The notes beneath the pieces are model-generated. The model was given only the letters and a program-made list of their open reading frames with translations. It was not told where the DNA came from and searched no databases. Shown here piece by piece: positions 36,152-44,867 of a DNA stretch of 64,000 bases; the first letter of the stretch is position 1, and every line of letters begins with the position of its first letter. Position numbers and translations under genes: made by a program. Location of the stretch: the NCBI GenBank assembly GCA_963729365.1, contig CAVSNQ010000022.1, positions 930,001-994,000 of the forward strand, given 5' to 3'. Origin of the DNA: JASHPR01 sp963729365 (GTDB taxonomy: Bacteria; Actinomycetota; Actinomycetes; Streptosporangiales; Streptosporangiaceae).

Positions 36152-36910
36152 TCAGGCCGTTACTGTGACCACCGAGTAGCGGTCACGGGAAGCATCGAAG
36201 TCGGTGTCGACTTCCCGCAATCCCGCGAGTTCAAGCCGTTCGCGCAGTTCGCTGATCGTGAAGGGGCGGAACGTGATCTGGTATTCGTGCGGCTCGATCT
36301 GGCCGTCGTTATCGAAGACGAACACCAGATGAGCCATGTGCTCGTCGCCGAGGCGATCGGGTATCTCCCAGGCATAGAGCACGAAACACCGTCGTCCCGC
36401 GCGAGTTACCACCCGGCTGGCCACCTGAACGATCTGGCGCTCGGCGTGGAGCTTCTCCCAGTTACGGGAATCAACCACCACGTATCCCCCGGGGCGGGCC
36501 ATCCGCCGCAGCCCGGTCAGCGCCTGAACCATCGCGTCGCGGCCGGCCGCGTGCACCAGCGAGTTCCCGGCACACAGCACGACGTCAAACCGTTCGCCGA
36601 TGGCTGCCGGAAGATCCGCCCAGCTGCTGCGCAAGAGCGGGATCGCCAGCCGCTCTCGCCGGAACCGGGCCGCCGCACCCTCGACCATCGCGTCGCTTCC
36701 GTCGGCCGCCCACACCGTCAAGCCCCGGCGCGCGAGCACCGCCGCGTCGACACCCGTGCCGCAGGCCGCGTCCAGCACGGCACTTGTGCTGCTGGTCTGC
36801 TGCAGCAGGCGGGCCGTCGCCGGACGGTTTATCGCGCGTCCGTTGGCAAGCTCGTCGTCGTCGAACATCCAGTCGTAGTCGGCGGCAAGCATCTCGTAGG
36901 CGCCAGCCAT
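36152..36910 (-). CDS. Class I SAM-dependent methyltransferase (glycine N-methyltransferase-like)
   Basis: A 252-residue methyltransferase from ATG 36910. VLDAACGTGVDAAVLARRG is motif I; VWAADGSDAMVEGAA and DVVLCAGNSLVH follow; VVVDSRNWEKL resembles the loop in glycine/sarcosine N-methyltransferases. It may methylate a small amine. The gene follows the YcaQ-like gene by 74 bases on the same strand. Substrate assignment is weak; the fold is certain. Confidence 0.85.
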   Translation of the reverse strand: MAGAYEMLAADYDWMFDDDELANGRAINRPATARLLQQTSSTSAVLDAACGTGVDAAVLARRGLTVWAADGSDAMVEGAAARFRRERLAIPLLRSSWADLPAAIGERFDVVLCAGNSLVHAAGRDAMVQALTGLRRMARPGGYVVVDSRNWEKLHAERQIVQVASRVVTRAGRRCFVLYAWEIPDRLGDEHMAHLVFVFDNDGQIEPHEYQITFRPFTISELRERLELAGLREVDTDFDASRDRYSVVTVTA

Positions 36911-36984
36911 GAGATCGTAGTCTGCCAGACACCCCGAAGACCCAGACGCCGGCCAGCCCGCCGTCAATGCCAGCGTCGTCCGAC

Positions 36985-38007
36985 TCAGTCGTCCCAGCGG
37001 ACGACGATCCGCTCCTGAATAGCGGGTAGCGGCAAGGACGCCACTTCCGCCGTGACCGCATCGCGTTCTGCGCGCGACAGCCGCCGCCAGGGCTGCACGG
37101 TCATCACCGCGCCCGCGCGCCGCCACGTCCCGACGATCTCTCCCGCGACAAGCACGCCGCCGGGCCAGACGCGCGGGGTCCACAGCGCGCGGCGGCAGCC
37201 GGCGTCCGGGACCAGCAGGTCGCGGTCGGTTCCCTGCAGGAGCAGATAGGCGTCGCCGCTCGGGAGCAGCCGCGCGGGCGCCACGGGCCCCGGGGCGGCG
37301 CGGAAGGCTGCCTCGTCTCGGGTGAGGATCCACGCGTCGCCGACCGGTGTCTGCACCGGCGTCAGTGACCTGCCGAGCGCCTCGAACGCCGCGACGCCAT
37401 GCCGCGGGCCGATCCCTGCCCACCGGGCAAAGGCCTCGGGCGTGGCAGGTCCGTAGATGTGCAAGTACCGGCGCGCGAGCTCGAGGCGGGCGTCGCAGGG
37501 GTCGACGTCGGGCGGCGGCACGGTCCAGACGGTCGGCAACCGGGCGCCTTCCCACCGGATCAGGACCGTGCCGGTCGCTGCCGCGTACCGGAGACTGTTG
37601 GGGTGCACGCCGAGCGCGCGGCCCGCCTCTCCGTAGGTCATCCGCGCGCCGCCGAGGATGCCGTCGAGGCGGGCGGCGAGGTCCTCCGCCCTGGCCCGGC
37701 CTTTGGCATCGTCGGGCAGCGTCCCGAGCGAGAAGACGGCGAGGTCGCGCGCGGCGACGACGAAAACGTTGAACCGCGGGCCCCAGAGCTGGACCAGCGA
37801 GGGGTCCTCCCACGTGGACGGTTCGGTCCCCTCGACCCGCGCGTGGATCGATAGGACGGCGGCCCGGGGCATGCTGTCCTGCAGCCCGGCCCAGGCCGCC
37901 CGCCGAAGCGAGCGCCGTCCGCGCGGAAGCCGCTCGTCGAGCGCGCCGGCGTGCCGCCGGAACGCCAGGATCTGCGGCCGCGTGAGGCCGAGCCGAGTCC
38001 TGGTCAC
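36985..38007 (-). CDS. Winged-helix DNA-binding protein, AlkZ/YcaQ-like
   Basis: A 340-residue protein from GTG 38007, nine bases after the ligA stop. TRPQILAFRRHAGALDERL, VQLWGPRFNVFVVAARD, RYLHIYGPATPEAFARWAGI and LLLQGTDRDLLVP match the HTH_42 family, which includes AlkZ, a glycosylase that unhooks interstrand DNA crosslinks. It is not clear the catalytic QxQ/QxD residues are present, so a glycosylase role is unproved. Its place at the end of a ring-cleavage operon is odd. Confidence 0.75.
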   Translation of the reverse strand: MTRTRLGLTRPQILAFRRHAGALDERLPRGRRSLRRAAWAGLQDSMPRAAVLSIHARVEGTEPSTWEDPSLVQLWGPRFNVFVVAARDLAVFSLGTLPDDAKGRARAEDLAARLDGILGGARMTYGEAGRALGVHPNSLRYAAATGTVLIRWEGARLPTVWTVPPPDVDPCDARLELARRYLHIYGPATPEAFARWAGIGPRHGVAAFEALGRSLTPVQTPVGDAWILTRDEAAFRAAPGPVAPARLLPSGDAYLLLQGTDRDLLVPDAGCRRALWTPRVWPGGVLVAGEIVGTWRRAGAVMTVQPWRRLSRAERDAVTAEVASLPLPAIQERIVVRWDD

Positions 38008-38015
38008 GTTCCCGG

Positions 38016-38378
38016 TCAGGTGGCGATGTCGGGGTAGGGCACGCTCCAGTGACTCAGCCGGGCGGCGTACTCGCGCTGGAAGCCGAGCGGCTCGTCGTAG
38101 TCGCGCTCGAACAGCGCGATGAACAGGGTCAGCGTCAGGAAGTTGTGCGCCCCGAGCTCGAACAGGGCGACGTAGTCCTGGCTGCCCAGCGCCTCCCGCT
38201 CGGCATCGGTGAAGCTCAGCCAGGTGCTGCGCTCGGCCGCGGGGCAGTTGAGGATCATGTTCGCCCGCTCGGCTTCCCACCAGTCCACGGTGCCGCGGGG
38301 GTCGTCGCGGTAGCGCTCGACCAGTTCCGGATCGCGGTCGATGGTGTAGAGGAACTTGTTGAGCAGGTACTTACTCAT
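38016..38378 (-). CDS. LigA-type small subunit of an extradiol ring-cleavage dioxygenase
   Basis: A 120-residue helical protein like the alpha subunit of protocatechuate 4,5-dioxygenase (NKFLYTIDRDPELVERYRDD, in part; EREALGSQDYVALFELGAHNFL). It caps the active site of the LigB subunit encoded immediately upstream, with an ATGA overlap. The two subunits together cleave a catecholic ring next to the hydroxyls with Fe(II) and O2. The C-terminal 30 residues (ERDYDEPLGFQREYAARL) extend beyond the core LigA fold. Confidence 0.85.
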   Translation of the reverse strand: MSKYLLNKFLYTIDRDPELVERYRDDPRGTVDWWEAERANMILNCPAAERSTWLSFTDAEREALGSQDYVALFELGAHNFLTLTLFIALFERDYDEPLGFQREYAARLSHWSVPYPDIAT

Positions 38379-39244
38379 GACGTCACGTCCACCCCGTTCG
38401 GGTACCAGGTGAAATACGCCTCCATCGTGTGGAAGAGGTCGAGCGAGTCGGCATAGTCGGCTTTGACGTTCTCCCCGGCCACTCCCATCATCAGCATGAA
38501 GTCCATGAACCCGTGGGTGGCGTTGCCCGGCTGCCACAGGCTGTCCAGGCTGACCTCGGCCAGCGCGGACTCCAGGTTGCCTGACGCGATCCACGCCACG
38601 GCCTGGCGGTCGAACTCGGGGTCCGGGCCGTGCGGGCCGAACTGGCGCGGCCCGCCGAGCTCGAGCGACAGGTGGCCGGTGCCGATGATGGCCACCCGCT
38701 TGTCGCTCGGCCACGCCTCGACCAGCCTGCGGATCGCCTGGCCCAGCTCGACGAACCGCTTCGGCTGCGGCATCGGCGGGGCGAAGATGTTCGTGTATAC
38801 CGGCACGATCGGCAGGTCGGCCTGCGGGCGCAGGGTGATGATCGGGCAGGTGATGCTGTGGTCGACCCGCAGCTCGTTGCTGAACGCGAGGTCGAAGCCC
38901 TCGTCGATCCCGCCGCGGAGCAGGTAGCCGGACAGCTCCTCGTCACCGCGCAGGCCCATCTTGGGCAGGCCGAACTCCCGCTCCTCGTTGTAGTAGTTCG
39001 CGTCGTAGAACGGCGCCTTCCCGACGAGGAACTGCGGCATGTTGTCCAGCCACAGCTGGTGGAAATGGTCGCTGCCCACCATGACGAGCACATCCGGGCG
39101 GGCGCGGGTGAGGGTCTGCCGGAAGGCCTCGATCTTGGCTACCCACTCGTCGGCGAACGGCGGCCGGTCATCGCCGGTGGCGGTGCTCGCCCGAAGGTAG
39201 AACGGGTGGTGGGTGGATGCGATGACGGCTGCGATGGTCGCCAT
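38375..39244 (-). CDS. Class III extradiol dioxygenase, LigB-type catalytic subunit
   Basis: A 289-residue LigB-fold protein. His12 in ASTHHPF and the His in VMVGSDHFHQLW are the expected Fe(II) ligands, with GTGHLSLEL contributing the active-site His. The N-terminus TIAAVIASTHHP is typical of the family. Likely substrates are protocatechuate, gallate or an aminophenol. It lies between a citryl-CoA lyase-like gene (40 bases upstream) and the LigA-like gene (overlapping), so cleavage products may be processed by CoA chemistry. Confidence 0.9.
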   Translation of the reverse strand: MATIAAVIASTHHPFYLRASTATGDDRPPFADEWVAKIEAFRQTLTRARPDVLVMVGSDHFHQLWLDNMPQFLVGKAPFYDANYYNEEREFGLPKMGLRGDEELSGYLLRGGIDEGFDLAFSNELRVDHSITCPIITLRPQADLPIVPVYTNIFAPPMPQPKRFVELGQAIRRLVEAWPSDKRVAIIGTGHLSLELGGPRQFGPHGPDPEFDRQAVAWIASGNLESALAEVSLDSLWQPGNATHGFMDFMLMMGVAGENVKADYADSLDLFHTMEAYFTWYPNGVDVTS

Positions 39245-39283
39245 GGCGGCTCCCTCGGTGTTTCAGGGGCTTGGTGTGGGAAC

Positions 39284-40081
39284 TCAGTGCTCGGGGGGCA
39301 GGTATTCGGCGTTCCGGTCGACCGTAAGGTACATATCCATGCCCACGGGGCGGCGCTGCTCCTCGGCCAGCTGGCCGAGCAGCCCGGCGGTCCTGGCCAG
39401 CAGCGCGAACCCGCGCAGCATGCTGACCGGCAGGCCGAGGTCGGCGAGGGCCGCACCGGACGTTCCTGCCCCGTTGAGCGGCAGCGTACGGCCGAGCACC
39501 TGCGGGTGGACCCGGCCGACCGCCTCGAACAGGCGCAGGTGCGGCCCGTGCAGCCCCTGCTCCTCGGCGATCCGGATCAGCACCGGCGTGCGCGGGTCGG
39601 TGACCTTGTGCACGGGATGGCCGAGCCCGGGGATCAGCCGCCCGTCCTCGCGGGCTCGCCGCACGGCGGCCAGCGCGAGCGCATCCCAGCCCGCGTCGTC
39701 GGCGGGCAGCGGCTCCCCCGCGGCGGCCAGCGCGTCGGCCAGGAACCGGCCGGTGTCCTCGGTCACGCCGAGGAACCGGGACCCGCCGCCGAGCAGGCCG
39801 GCCGCGAGCGCCCCCTGGACCGAGTCCGGTGCGCTCAGGTAGGTCAGCCGGGCCGCGATCGCGGTCGGGGTGAAGCCGTGGTCGGCCAGCGCCACCAGCA
39901 CCGCTTCGAACACAGCGACCTGCTGCGCGGTGGGCCGGCGCTGGGTGACCAGCCACAGCGCGAGCTCGCCGAACGAGACCTGGCCCATCAGGTCCGCGGC
40001 GAGATCCTGGCCGAGCAGGGTGATCGTGTCGGCGTCGGAGGTGCCCAGCGAAGTCGGGAAGCGCGGAACTGGCTCGGTCAT
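39284..40081 (-). CDS. Citryl-CoA lyase / truncated citrate synthase-fold protein
   Basis: A 265-residue protein of the citrate synthase superfamily, short as in the citryl-CoA lyases (CcsB/Ccl type). SFGELALWLVTQRRPTAQQ, PGLGHPVHKVTDPRTPVL (catalytic His) and LNGAGTSGAALADLGLP are visible. It probably cleaves a citryl-CoA-like thioester to acetyl-CoA plus a 2-oxo acid. It overlaps the stop of the CoA-transferase gene (ATGA), so transferase and lyase are made together. The real substrate may be a tricarboxylate derived from ring cleavage. Confidence 0.85.
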   Translation of the reverse strand: MTEPVPRFPTSLGTSDADTITLLGQDLAADLMGQVSFGELALWLVTQRRPTAQQVAVFEAVLVALADHGFTPTAIAARLTYLSAPDSVQGALAAGLLGGGSRFLGVTEDTGRFLADALAAAGEPLPADDAGWDALALAAVRRAREDGRLIPGLGHPVHKVTDPRTPVLIRIAEEQGLHGPHLRLFEAVGRVHPQVLGRTLPLNGAGTSGAALADLGLPVSMLRGFALLARTAGLLGQLAEEQRRPVGMDMYLTVDRNAEYLPPEH

Positions 40082-41271
40082 GGGCCTGTTTCCTCCTCCG
40101 GCGGCGAGACGGCCAGCCAGCGGCGGATCTCCTCGCCGTGCTCGTCGAGCCCGGGCGGTGGGAGCTTATATCGCGGCGGCGTGGCCGAGAACCGCAGCGG
40201 GTGCCTGATCGTCGGCATCCCGGCCTCGCCCTGGCCGGCGATGACCACCGGCTCCAGGCCGATCTCCTCGGCGAAGGCGATGCCGCCGTCGACCGTGTTG
40301 ATGGGGCCGCACGGCACGCCGGCCCCGGTCAGCTCGCGGAACCACTCGGTCGCGGGGCGCAGCTTGAGCCGCTCGACGAGCATCGGGCGCAGCAGCTCCC
40401 GGTTGGCGGTGCGGTCGCCCGTCCTCGCGAACCGGGGATCGTCGGCCAGCTCGGGCGCGCCGAGCACCTCGCACAGCTTGCGGAACTGCGTGTCGTTGCC
40501 CGCCGTGATGATCATGTCCCCGGCGCCGGTGGGCATCGGCTCATAGGGGAACAGGCTGGGATGGGAGTTGCCCATCCGGAACGGGACCACCCCGCCGGCC
40601 GCGTAGGCGCTGGTCTGGTTCACCATCCCGGACAGGGCGGAGGACATCAGGTTGGCCTGCACCTGCTGGCCCTGGCCGGTGCCGGAGCGGTGGTGCAGGG
40701 CGGCCAGGATGCCGATCGCGGTGTGCAGGCCCGCCATCACGTCGAAGGCGGAGATCCCGGCCCGGTACGGCGGCCCGTCCGGGTCGCCGGTCAGGCTCAT
40801 CAGCCCGGACATGGCCTGGACCACAAGGTCATAGCCGGGGATGTCCTTCCCGCCGCCGACGCCGAACCCGCTGATGGACGCGTAGATGATCGCCGGGTTG
40901 GCCGCGCTGACCGACGCGTAGTCCAGCCCGAACCTGGCCAGCCCGCCCGGCTTGAAGTTCTCCACCATGATGTCGGCGCGGCGGGCCAGCTCGGCGGCTG
41001 CGGCCCGGCCGGCGTCGTCGCGCAGGTCAAGAGCGACCGACCGCTTGTTCCTGTTGATCGCGAGGAAGTACGTGGACACGCCGTCCCGCACCGGCGGAAC
41101 CCAGCCCCTGGTGTCGTCGCCGCCCGGGCTCTCCACCTTGATCACGTCCGCGCCCAGGTCGGCCAGCAGCATCGTGCAATACGGGCCGGCCAGGACGCGG
41201 GAGAAGTCGGCGACCAGCAGCCCGGACAGCGGCCCGCCGGGCTCCGCTGCCGAGAACCCCCGGGCCACCAC
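40078..41271 (-). CDS. CaiB/BaiF (family III) CoA-transferase
   Basis: A 397-residue CoA-transferase. LLVADFSRVLAGPYCTMLLADLGADVIKVE (quoted in parts) and GDDTRGW open the protein; YDLVVQAMSGLMSLTG and the Asp in SAFDVMAGLHTAIG (acyl-carrying aspartate) confirm the family. It moves CoA between carboxylic acids such as succinyl-CoA and a hydroxy-acid. First gene of a five-gene operon with a citryl-CoA lyase homologue and LigBA, it may activate a ring-derived tricarboxylate for lyase cleavage. Confidence 0.9.
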   Translation of the reverse strand: MVARGFSAAEPGGPLSGLLVADFSRVLAGPYCTMLLADLGADVIKVESPGGDDTRGWVPPVRDGVSTYFLAINRNKRSVALDLRDDAGRAAAAELARRADIMVENFKPGGLARFGLDYASVSAANPAIIYASISGFGVGGGKDIPGYDLVVQAMSGLMSLTGDPDGPPYRAGISAFDVMAGLHTAIGILAALHHRSGTGQGQQVQANLMSSALSGMVNQTSAYAAGGVVPFRMGNSHPSLFPYEPMPTGAGDMIITAGNDTQFRKLCEVLGAPELADDPRFARTGDRTANRELLRPMLVERLKLRPATEWFRELTGAGVPCGPINTVDGGIAFAEEIGLEPVVIAGQGEAGMPTIRHPLRFSATPPRYKLPPPGLDEHGEEIRRWLAVSPPEEETGP

Positions 41272-41395
41272 GGCTCCACTCTAGCCAAGACGCTCGGAGC
41301 AGGGGCAAACGCCCCGCTTGGCGTGCGGAAGGCCTGACCTGGCCGTCCCGGCCGACCCGGGTTTTGGGCCGGCCGGGGCGGGGCAAAGATCACTC

Positions 41396-41782
41396 ATGCC
41401 GACGCAGGGGTCTGCTCGCCGGGTGCTCTCCGTCAGCGTGGGCATCTCCGCGATCTTCGACGTGACCGGCGCGACCGTCCTGCGGCTCGTCCGCCGCAGC
41501 CTGCCGGCGCCTCCGGAGCCCGGCTCGCGGCCCGACCCGTTCCGCGCCGCCATGGACACGATCATGGCGGCGCACCGCGAGGTCGCCCCGGACGCCAGAG
41601 ATGAGGACAACGGCGGCTGGGCGGCCCCGCAGGCCCTAGATGAGAGCGACGCCGGCTGGGCGGCCCGCCGCGCCCTGGATGAGGGCGACGTCAGCTGGGC
41701 CCCCCTGCGCGCCCGGAATGAGTGCGGTGATGAGGCAGCCCCGCACGCCCGAGGCAAAATGGGTGTGACCTTACCCGCGTGA
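41396..41782 (+). CDS. Unknown protein with three to four 13-residue repeats
   Basis: A 128-residue frame from ATG 41396. The N-terminal half (VLSVSVGISAIFDVTGATVLRLV, in part) may be a short hydrophobic helix followed by PDPFRAAMDTIMAAHREVAP, a segment that reads as conserved. The C-terminal half is made of repeats with the pattern DExD-xGW-A. It ends in a GTGA overlap with the next membrane-protein gene, so the two are coupled. No family recognised. Confidence 0.5.
   Translation: MPTQGSARRVLSVSVGISAIFDVTGATVLRLVRRSLPAPPEPGSRPDPFRAAMDTIMAAHREVAPDARDEDNGGWAAPQALDESDAGWAARRALDEGDVSWAPLRARNECGDEAAPHARGKMGVTLPA
41594..41746 (+). repeat. 39-bp imperfect tandem repeats, about four copies
   Basis: Units at 41594-41632, 41633-41671, 41672-41710 and a degenerate 36-base unit to 41746 share GCC-N-AGATGAG and the GGCTGGGC core. 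Each encodes a 13-residue acidic/Trp repeat. They look like recent duplications inside the gene. Confidence 0.8.
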
Positions 41783-42267
41783 CCGACAGCGATCGCATTC
41801 CCGAGACCGGACGGCCGTCCGACCCCCTGGCTGGGGCGCTCCCGCGACCGCCGGTGCGCACCGAGATCCTGTCGGTCGAACAGGCGATCACGCTGCGCGA
41901 GCAGGCGCCGGAACTCTATGACCTGTGGCTCAGGATCGCCCAGGAGAAGGCCGCGACGGCCAACTACGTCGACCGGGCACCGTACGAGGTTCCGGAACGG
42001 CTGGCGCAGGCCGGGCGGCCCAGGGCGCTTGGCGCGCTGATCGTCGTGCTGTCGTTCTGCGGCTACCTGGCCTGGCTCGGCGGGCCCGGCCCCTATATCG
42101 GCGGCCTGATCGCCATCGTGGACCTGGCCGCGATGCTCGGCATCTTCTTCGGCCTGAGGCCGGATCGACTGGCCGACCCCCGCCGGCCGGGGCGAAAACC
42201 GTTAGCACCCGGCCGACGCTTGGGTAACTTGCGCACAATCGGTTGCACCGCCGGAGTCATCCAGTAA
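41779..42267 (+). CDS. Small two-helix membrane protein
   Basis: A 162-residue protein starting at GTG 41779 inside the preceding stop. A soluble N-terminus with LSVEQAITLREQAPELYDLWLR (in part) is followed by two membrane segments, about residues 83-100 (ALGALIVVLSFCGYLAWL) and 106-126 (YIGGLIAIVDLAAMLGIFF), then a basic tail. The layout resembles DUF2335-like/holin-like proteins, but I cannot confirm that. Likely anchored in the cytoplasmic membrane. Confidence 0.55.
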   Translation: MTDSDRIPETGRPSDPLAGALPRPPVRTEILSVEQAITLREQAPELYDLWLRIAQEKAATANYVDRAPYEVPERLAQAGRPRALGALIVVLSFCGYLAWLGGPGPYIGGLIAIVDLAAMLGIFFGLRPDRLADPRRPGRKPLAPGRRLGNLRTIGCTAGVIQ

Positions 42268-42317
42268 TCTACCGCCATCGGGAATGACATCGTCCTTATG
42301 CCGGACTGGAGAGGCTG

Positions 42318-42563
42318 ATGGTAACCGGGAAGCCCGATGGAATTGACCTGGCGGCCTATCTGCCTCCGTCTGGCGCCGCCCCCGACGTGCCGTCCGCGCT
42401 CAGGACGGCGGCGCGCCGCCCGGCCGACGGGGACCGCGCGCTGGTCCTCGACGCCGGCGGCGAGAACGTGATCGTCGTGCTCGGCGAGGACGCCGGCGAC
42501 GCGGGGCAGATCTGGGACTTCATACAGCAGCGCTTGACTGGCCGGAACACGGGCCGGATGTGA
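42318..42563 (+). CDS. Small soluble protein of unknown function
   Basis: An 81-residue protein from ATG 42318, with GGAGAGG at 42308-42314. It has a beta-rich centre (RALVLDAGGENVIVVLGED) and a helical C-terminus (AGQIWDFIQQRLTG). The coding bias is strong. It lies 28 bases before another unknown gene with the same orientation, so probably the same transcript. I recognise no domain. Confidence 0.55.
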   Translation: MVTGKPDGIDLAAYLPPSGAAPDVPSALRTAARRPADGDRALVLDAGGENVIVVLGEDAGDAGQIWDFIQQRLTGRNTGRM

Positions 42564-42591
42564 CGGCCGTCCGGGGCGGGAGGCTGACCTC

Positions 42592-43287
42592 ATGATCCAT
42601 CTCGAGCGTGTCCGGCTGCCCGCGGGGACACGGGCGTTCGCGCACCGCGAGGACGGCGCCATCGTGGTGTACGTCTCCGCGGAGCTGCCCGCTCGTGAGC
42701 GGCTGGCCGCGATCCGGCAGGCCCTGCGCGCGGCTCCGGCGGCCGGATGGCGTTCGTCGCACAGCCCGGTGCTGCTTCCGGCCCTGATCCTCGGCGCGGG
42801 CCTGCGGCGCGCCCCGGAAGGTCGCTGGACCTACCGGCTGGCGGTGACGGCCGCGGTCGTAGTGGCCGTGCTGATCGCGGCGACGACGCTGACCAGCGTC
42901 TCACTACAGCACGGCCCGGCCGGGCCGCCCGCGGCGCTGCAGCCGGGCCAGCCGCTGCCGGCCGGGCCAGGCCCGGCGCCCAGTCGGTCAGCGGCCGGCC
43001 ACGGGCCCGGCACCGGCCGCCAGCCGGGCGGCCGGACCGGTTCCTCGCCCGGGCCGCGCGGATCGGCACCGGGCTCGGTGCCGAAGCCGGGGAAGACCAC
43101 GACCACCTCGCCGGGCGGCCCGGCTCCGGCCCCTCAGTCGTCGGGAACGCCGGCCCCGGTGCCGACCTCGAGCCCGTCACCGCAGCCGTCCCAGACTCCG
43201 GCGCCGAGCCCGTCGCCCAGCCCGGCTAAGCCGCCGGGCGGGTCGGGCAGCTGCGTCGACGTGCTCGGTGTCACCATTTGCCTGTAA
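42592..43287 (+). CDS. Single-pass membrane protein with Pro/Ser-rich exported tail
   Basis: A 231-residue protein from ATG 42592 after GGGAGG. A cytoplasmic domain (ELPARERLAAIRQALRAAP) precedes one membrane helix at about residues 84-104 (LAVTAAVVVAVLIAATTL). The rest is a disordered Pro/Gly/Ser tail ending in CVDVLGVTICL, whose two Cys could form a disulfide outside the cell. The N-in, C-out form with low-complexity stalk is like anti-sigma or sensor proteins, but no zinc motif is visible. Convergent with the APC permease. Confidence 0.6.
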   Translation: MIHLERVRLPAGTRAFAHREDGAIVVYVSAELPARERLAAIRQALRAAPAAGWRSSHSPVLLPALILGAGLRRAPEGRWTYRLAVTAAVVVAVLIAATTLTSVSLQHGPAGPPAALQPGQPLPAGPGPAPSRSAAGHGPGTGRQPGGRTGSSPGPRGSAPGSVPKPGKTTTTSPGGPAPAPQSSGTPAPVPTSSPSPQPSQTPAPSPSPSPAKPPGGSGSCVDVLGVTICL

Positions 43288-43300
43288 CGGCGGTCAACGG

Positions 43301-44839
43301 TCACTTCAGATCGGCGTCGATAAAGTCCTGGAGCGGCTTCACCCCGGCCGTGCCCCGGCGCAGGCGCCAGAACAGGGCCGCGACGTACCAGAGCAGCGCC
43401 AGGCCGAAGCCGTACCCGACCACCTTGTCGGCGGCGCGGAACGGCGCGGGCACGGCCAGCACGAACATGATCAGCGCGCTGTACACGAGCACGAAGCCGA
43501 TCACCGGCCAGGCCCACCGGCCCAGCGAGAACGCGCCCGGGAGGCTGTCCAGGGCGCGCCGCTTGACGGCGTAGCCGAGGGTGATCAGGAAGTAGATGAT
43601 GTAGGGGATGATCGCGGTCGCTCCCACCAGCGTGGCGAACGCGCTGGACTGGAAGTACCCGTAGATCATGACGCCCACGTCGACGACCGCGAACACCAGC
43701 AGCGCGATGATCGGCGTCTGGGTACGCCGGTTGACCTTCCGCAGCGTCCCGGAGAACGGCAGCATGTTGTCCCGCGACATCGAGTAGCACAGCCGCGCCT
43801 GCGCCCCGGCGCCGACCACCAGGATCGCGAACATCGAGAAGATGACGAACGCGACGAACACCTTCACCAGCCAGGACGGCAGCCAGTAGCCGGCGATGGC
43901 CAGCAACGGCAGCGGTGACGCCTCGACCGCCTTGAGGTCGGGGATCGCCACCGTGAAGCCGATCAGCGCGATCATGCCGAGGACCGCCGAGCCGGCCACG
44001 GCCCAGATCACCCCGCGCGGCACGCTGCTCCGCGGGTTGACCGCGTCCTCCGACATGTCAGCGGCGAGCTCGAACCCGACCAGCGTGAACACGCCAATGA
44101 GCCCGGCCAGGGCGAACGCGTAGATGGTCGGGTTGTGATACACCGACGTCGTGTTGGTCAGGATGCCGGCGCCGTACGGTGAGGGCTTGGCGCGGATCCC
44201 CCAGAGCACGAACAGCAGCACGCCGAAGACGACGGTCCCGATGATCTCGGTGAACACCGCGACGTTGTTGACCCGCGCCGCCACCTGGATGCTGATGATG
44301 TTGATCACCACCGGCAGCAGCATCAGGAGGATCGCCACCGTGAGCACCAGGTGCGGGCTCGGCGTGGTGTCGTTGAACTCGCTGAGCAGCAGCGGCGCGG
44401 CGACGCCCAGCATGATGGCGCCGCCGCCGACGGCCATGTACAGCAGCCCGGCGAAGCCGACGAACCATCCGTAGGTCGAGTTCACCAGCCGCGCGCTCCA
44501 CTGGTAGGCATACCCGGCCAGCGGGATGCGGGTGCCGAGCTCGGCGACCACCAGCGCGATCATCAGGTTGCCGACGCCCACGATGGGCCAGGTCCAGATC
44601 GACGCCGGGCCCCAGTACGCCAGGCCGAAGCCGTAGTTGAGGAAGATCCCGGTGGTGATCGAGATGATCGAGAACGCGATCGCGAACATCGAGAAGAACT
44701 TCAGCGACCGCCGGAGTTCCGGCTTGTAACCGGCTCGCTCCAGGATCGCCGCCTCCGGGTCGGCCGGAACCCCGGCCACGGCCGTGCCAGGCGAATGGCC
44801 AGGCCCCGAACCGACAGGTTCTCCTGCTGTGGTAGACAT
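43301..44839 (-). CDS. APC superfamily amino acid/amine permease
   Basis: A 512-residue transporter with about 12 membrane helices after a 40-residue cytoplasmic tail. FFSMFAIAFSIISITTGIF, PIVGVGNLMIALVVAELGTRIPLAGYAYQW (given in parts) and GFELAADMSEDAVNPR are typical of the BAT1/amino-acid-permease group. It probably imports an amino acid, GABA-like compound or ethanolamine. It follows the class II aldolase gene by 28 bases on the same strand, and both are probably under the divergent TetR. Substrate unknown. Confidence 0.9.
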   Translation of the reverse strand: MSTTAGEPVGSGPGHSPGTAVAGVPADPEAAILERAGYKPELRRSLKFFSMFAIAFSIISITTGIFLNYGFGLAYWGPASIWTWPIVGVGNLMIALVVAELGTRIPLAGYAYQWSARLVNSTYGWFVGFAGLLYMAVGGGAIMLGVAAPLLLSEFNDTTPSPHLVLTVAILLMLLPVVINIISIQVAARVNNVAVFTEIIGTVVFGVLLFVLWGIRAKPSPYGAGILTNTTSVYHNPTIYAFALAGLIGVFTLVGFELAADMSEDAVNPRSSVPRGVIWAVAGSAVLGMIALIGFTVAIPDLKAVEASPLPLLAIAGYWLPSWLVKVFVAFVIFSMFAILVVGAGAQARLCYSMSRDNMLPFSGTLRKVNRRTQTPIIALLVFAVVDVGVMIYGYFQSSAFATLVGATAIIPYIIYFLITLGYAVKRRALDSLPGAFSLGRWAWPVIGFVLVYSALIMFVLAVPAPFRAADKVVGYGFGLALLWYVAALFWRLRRGTAGVKPLQDFIDADLK

Positions 44840-44867
44840 GCGGACCCTCCCAGGTGTTAGTGGTGTT

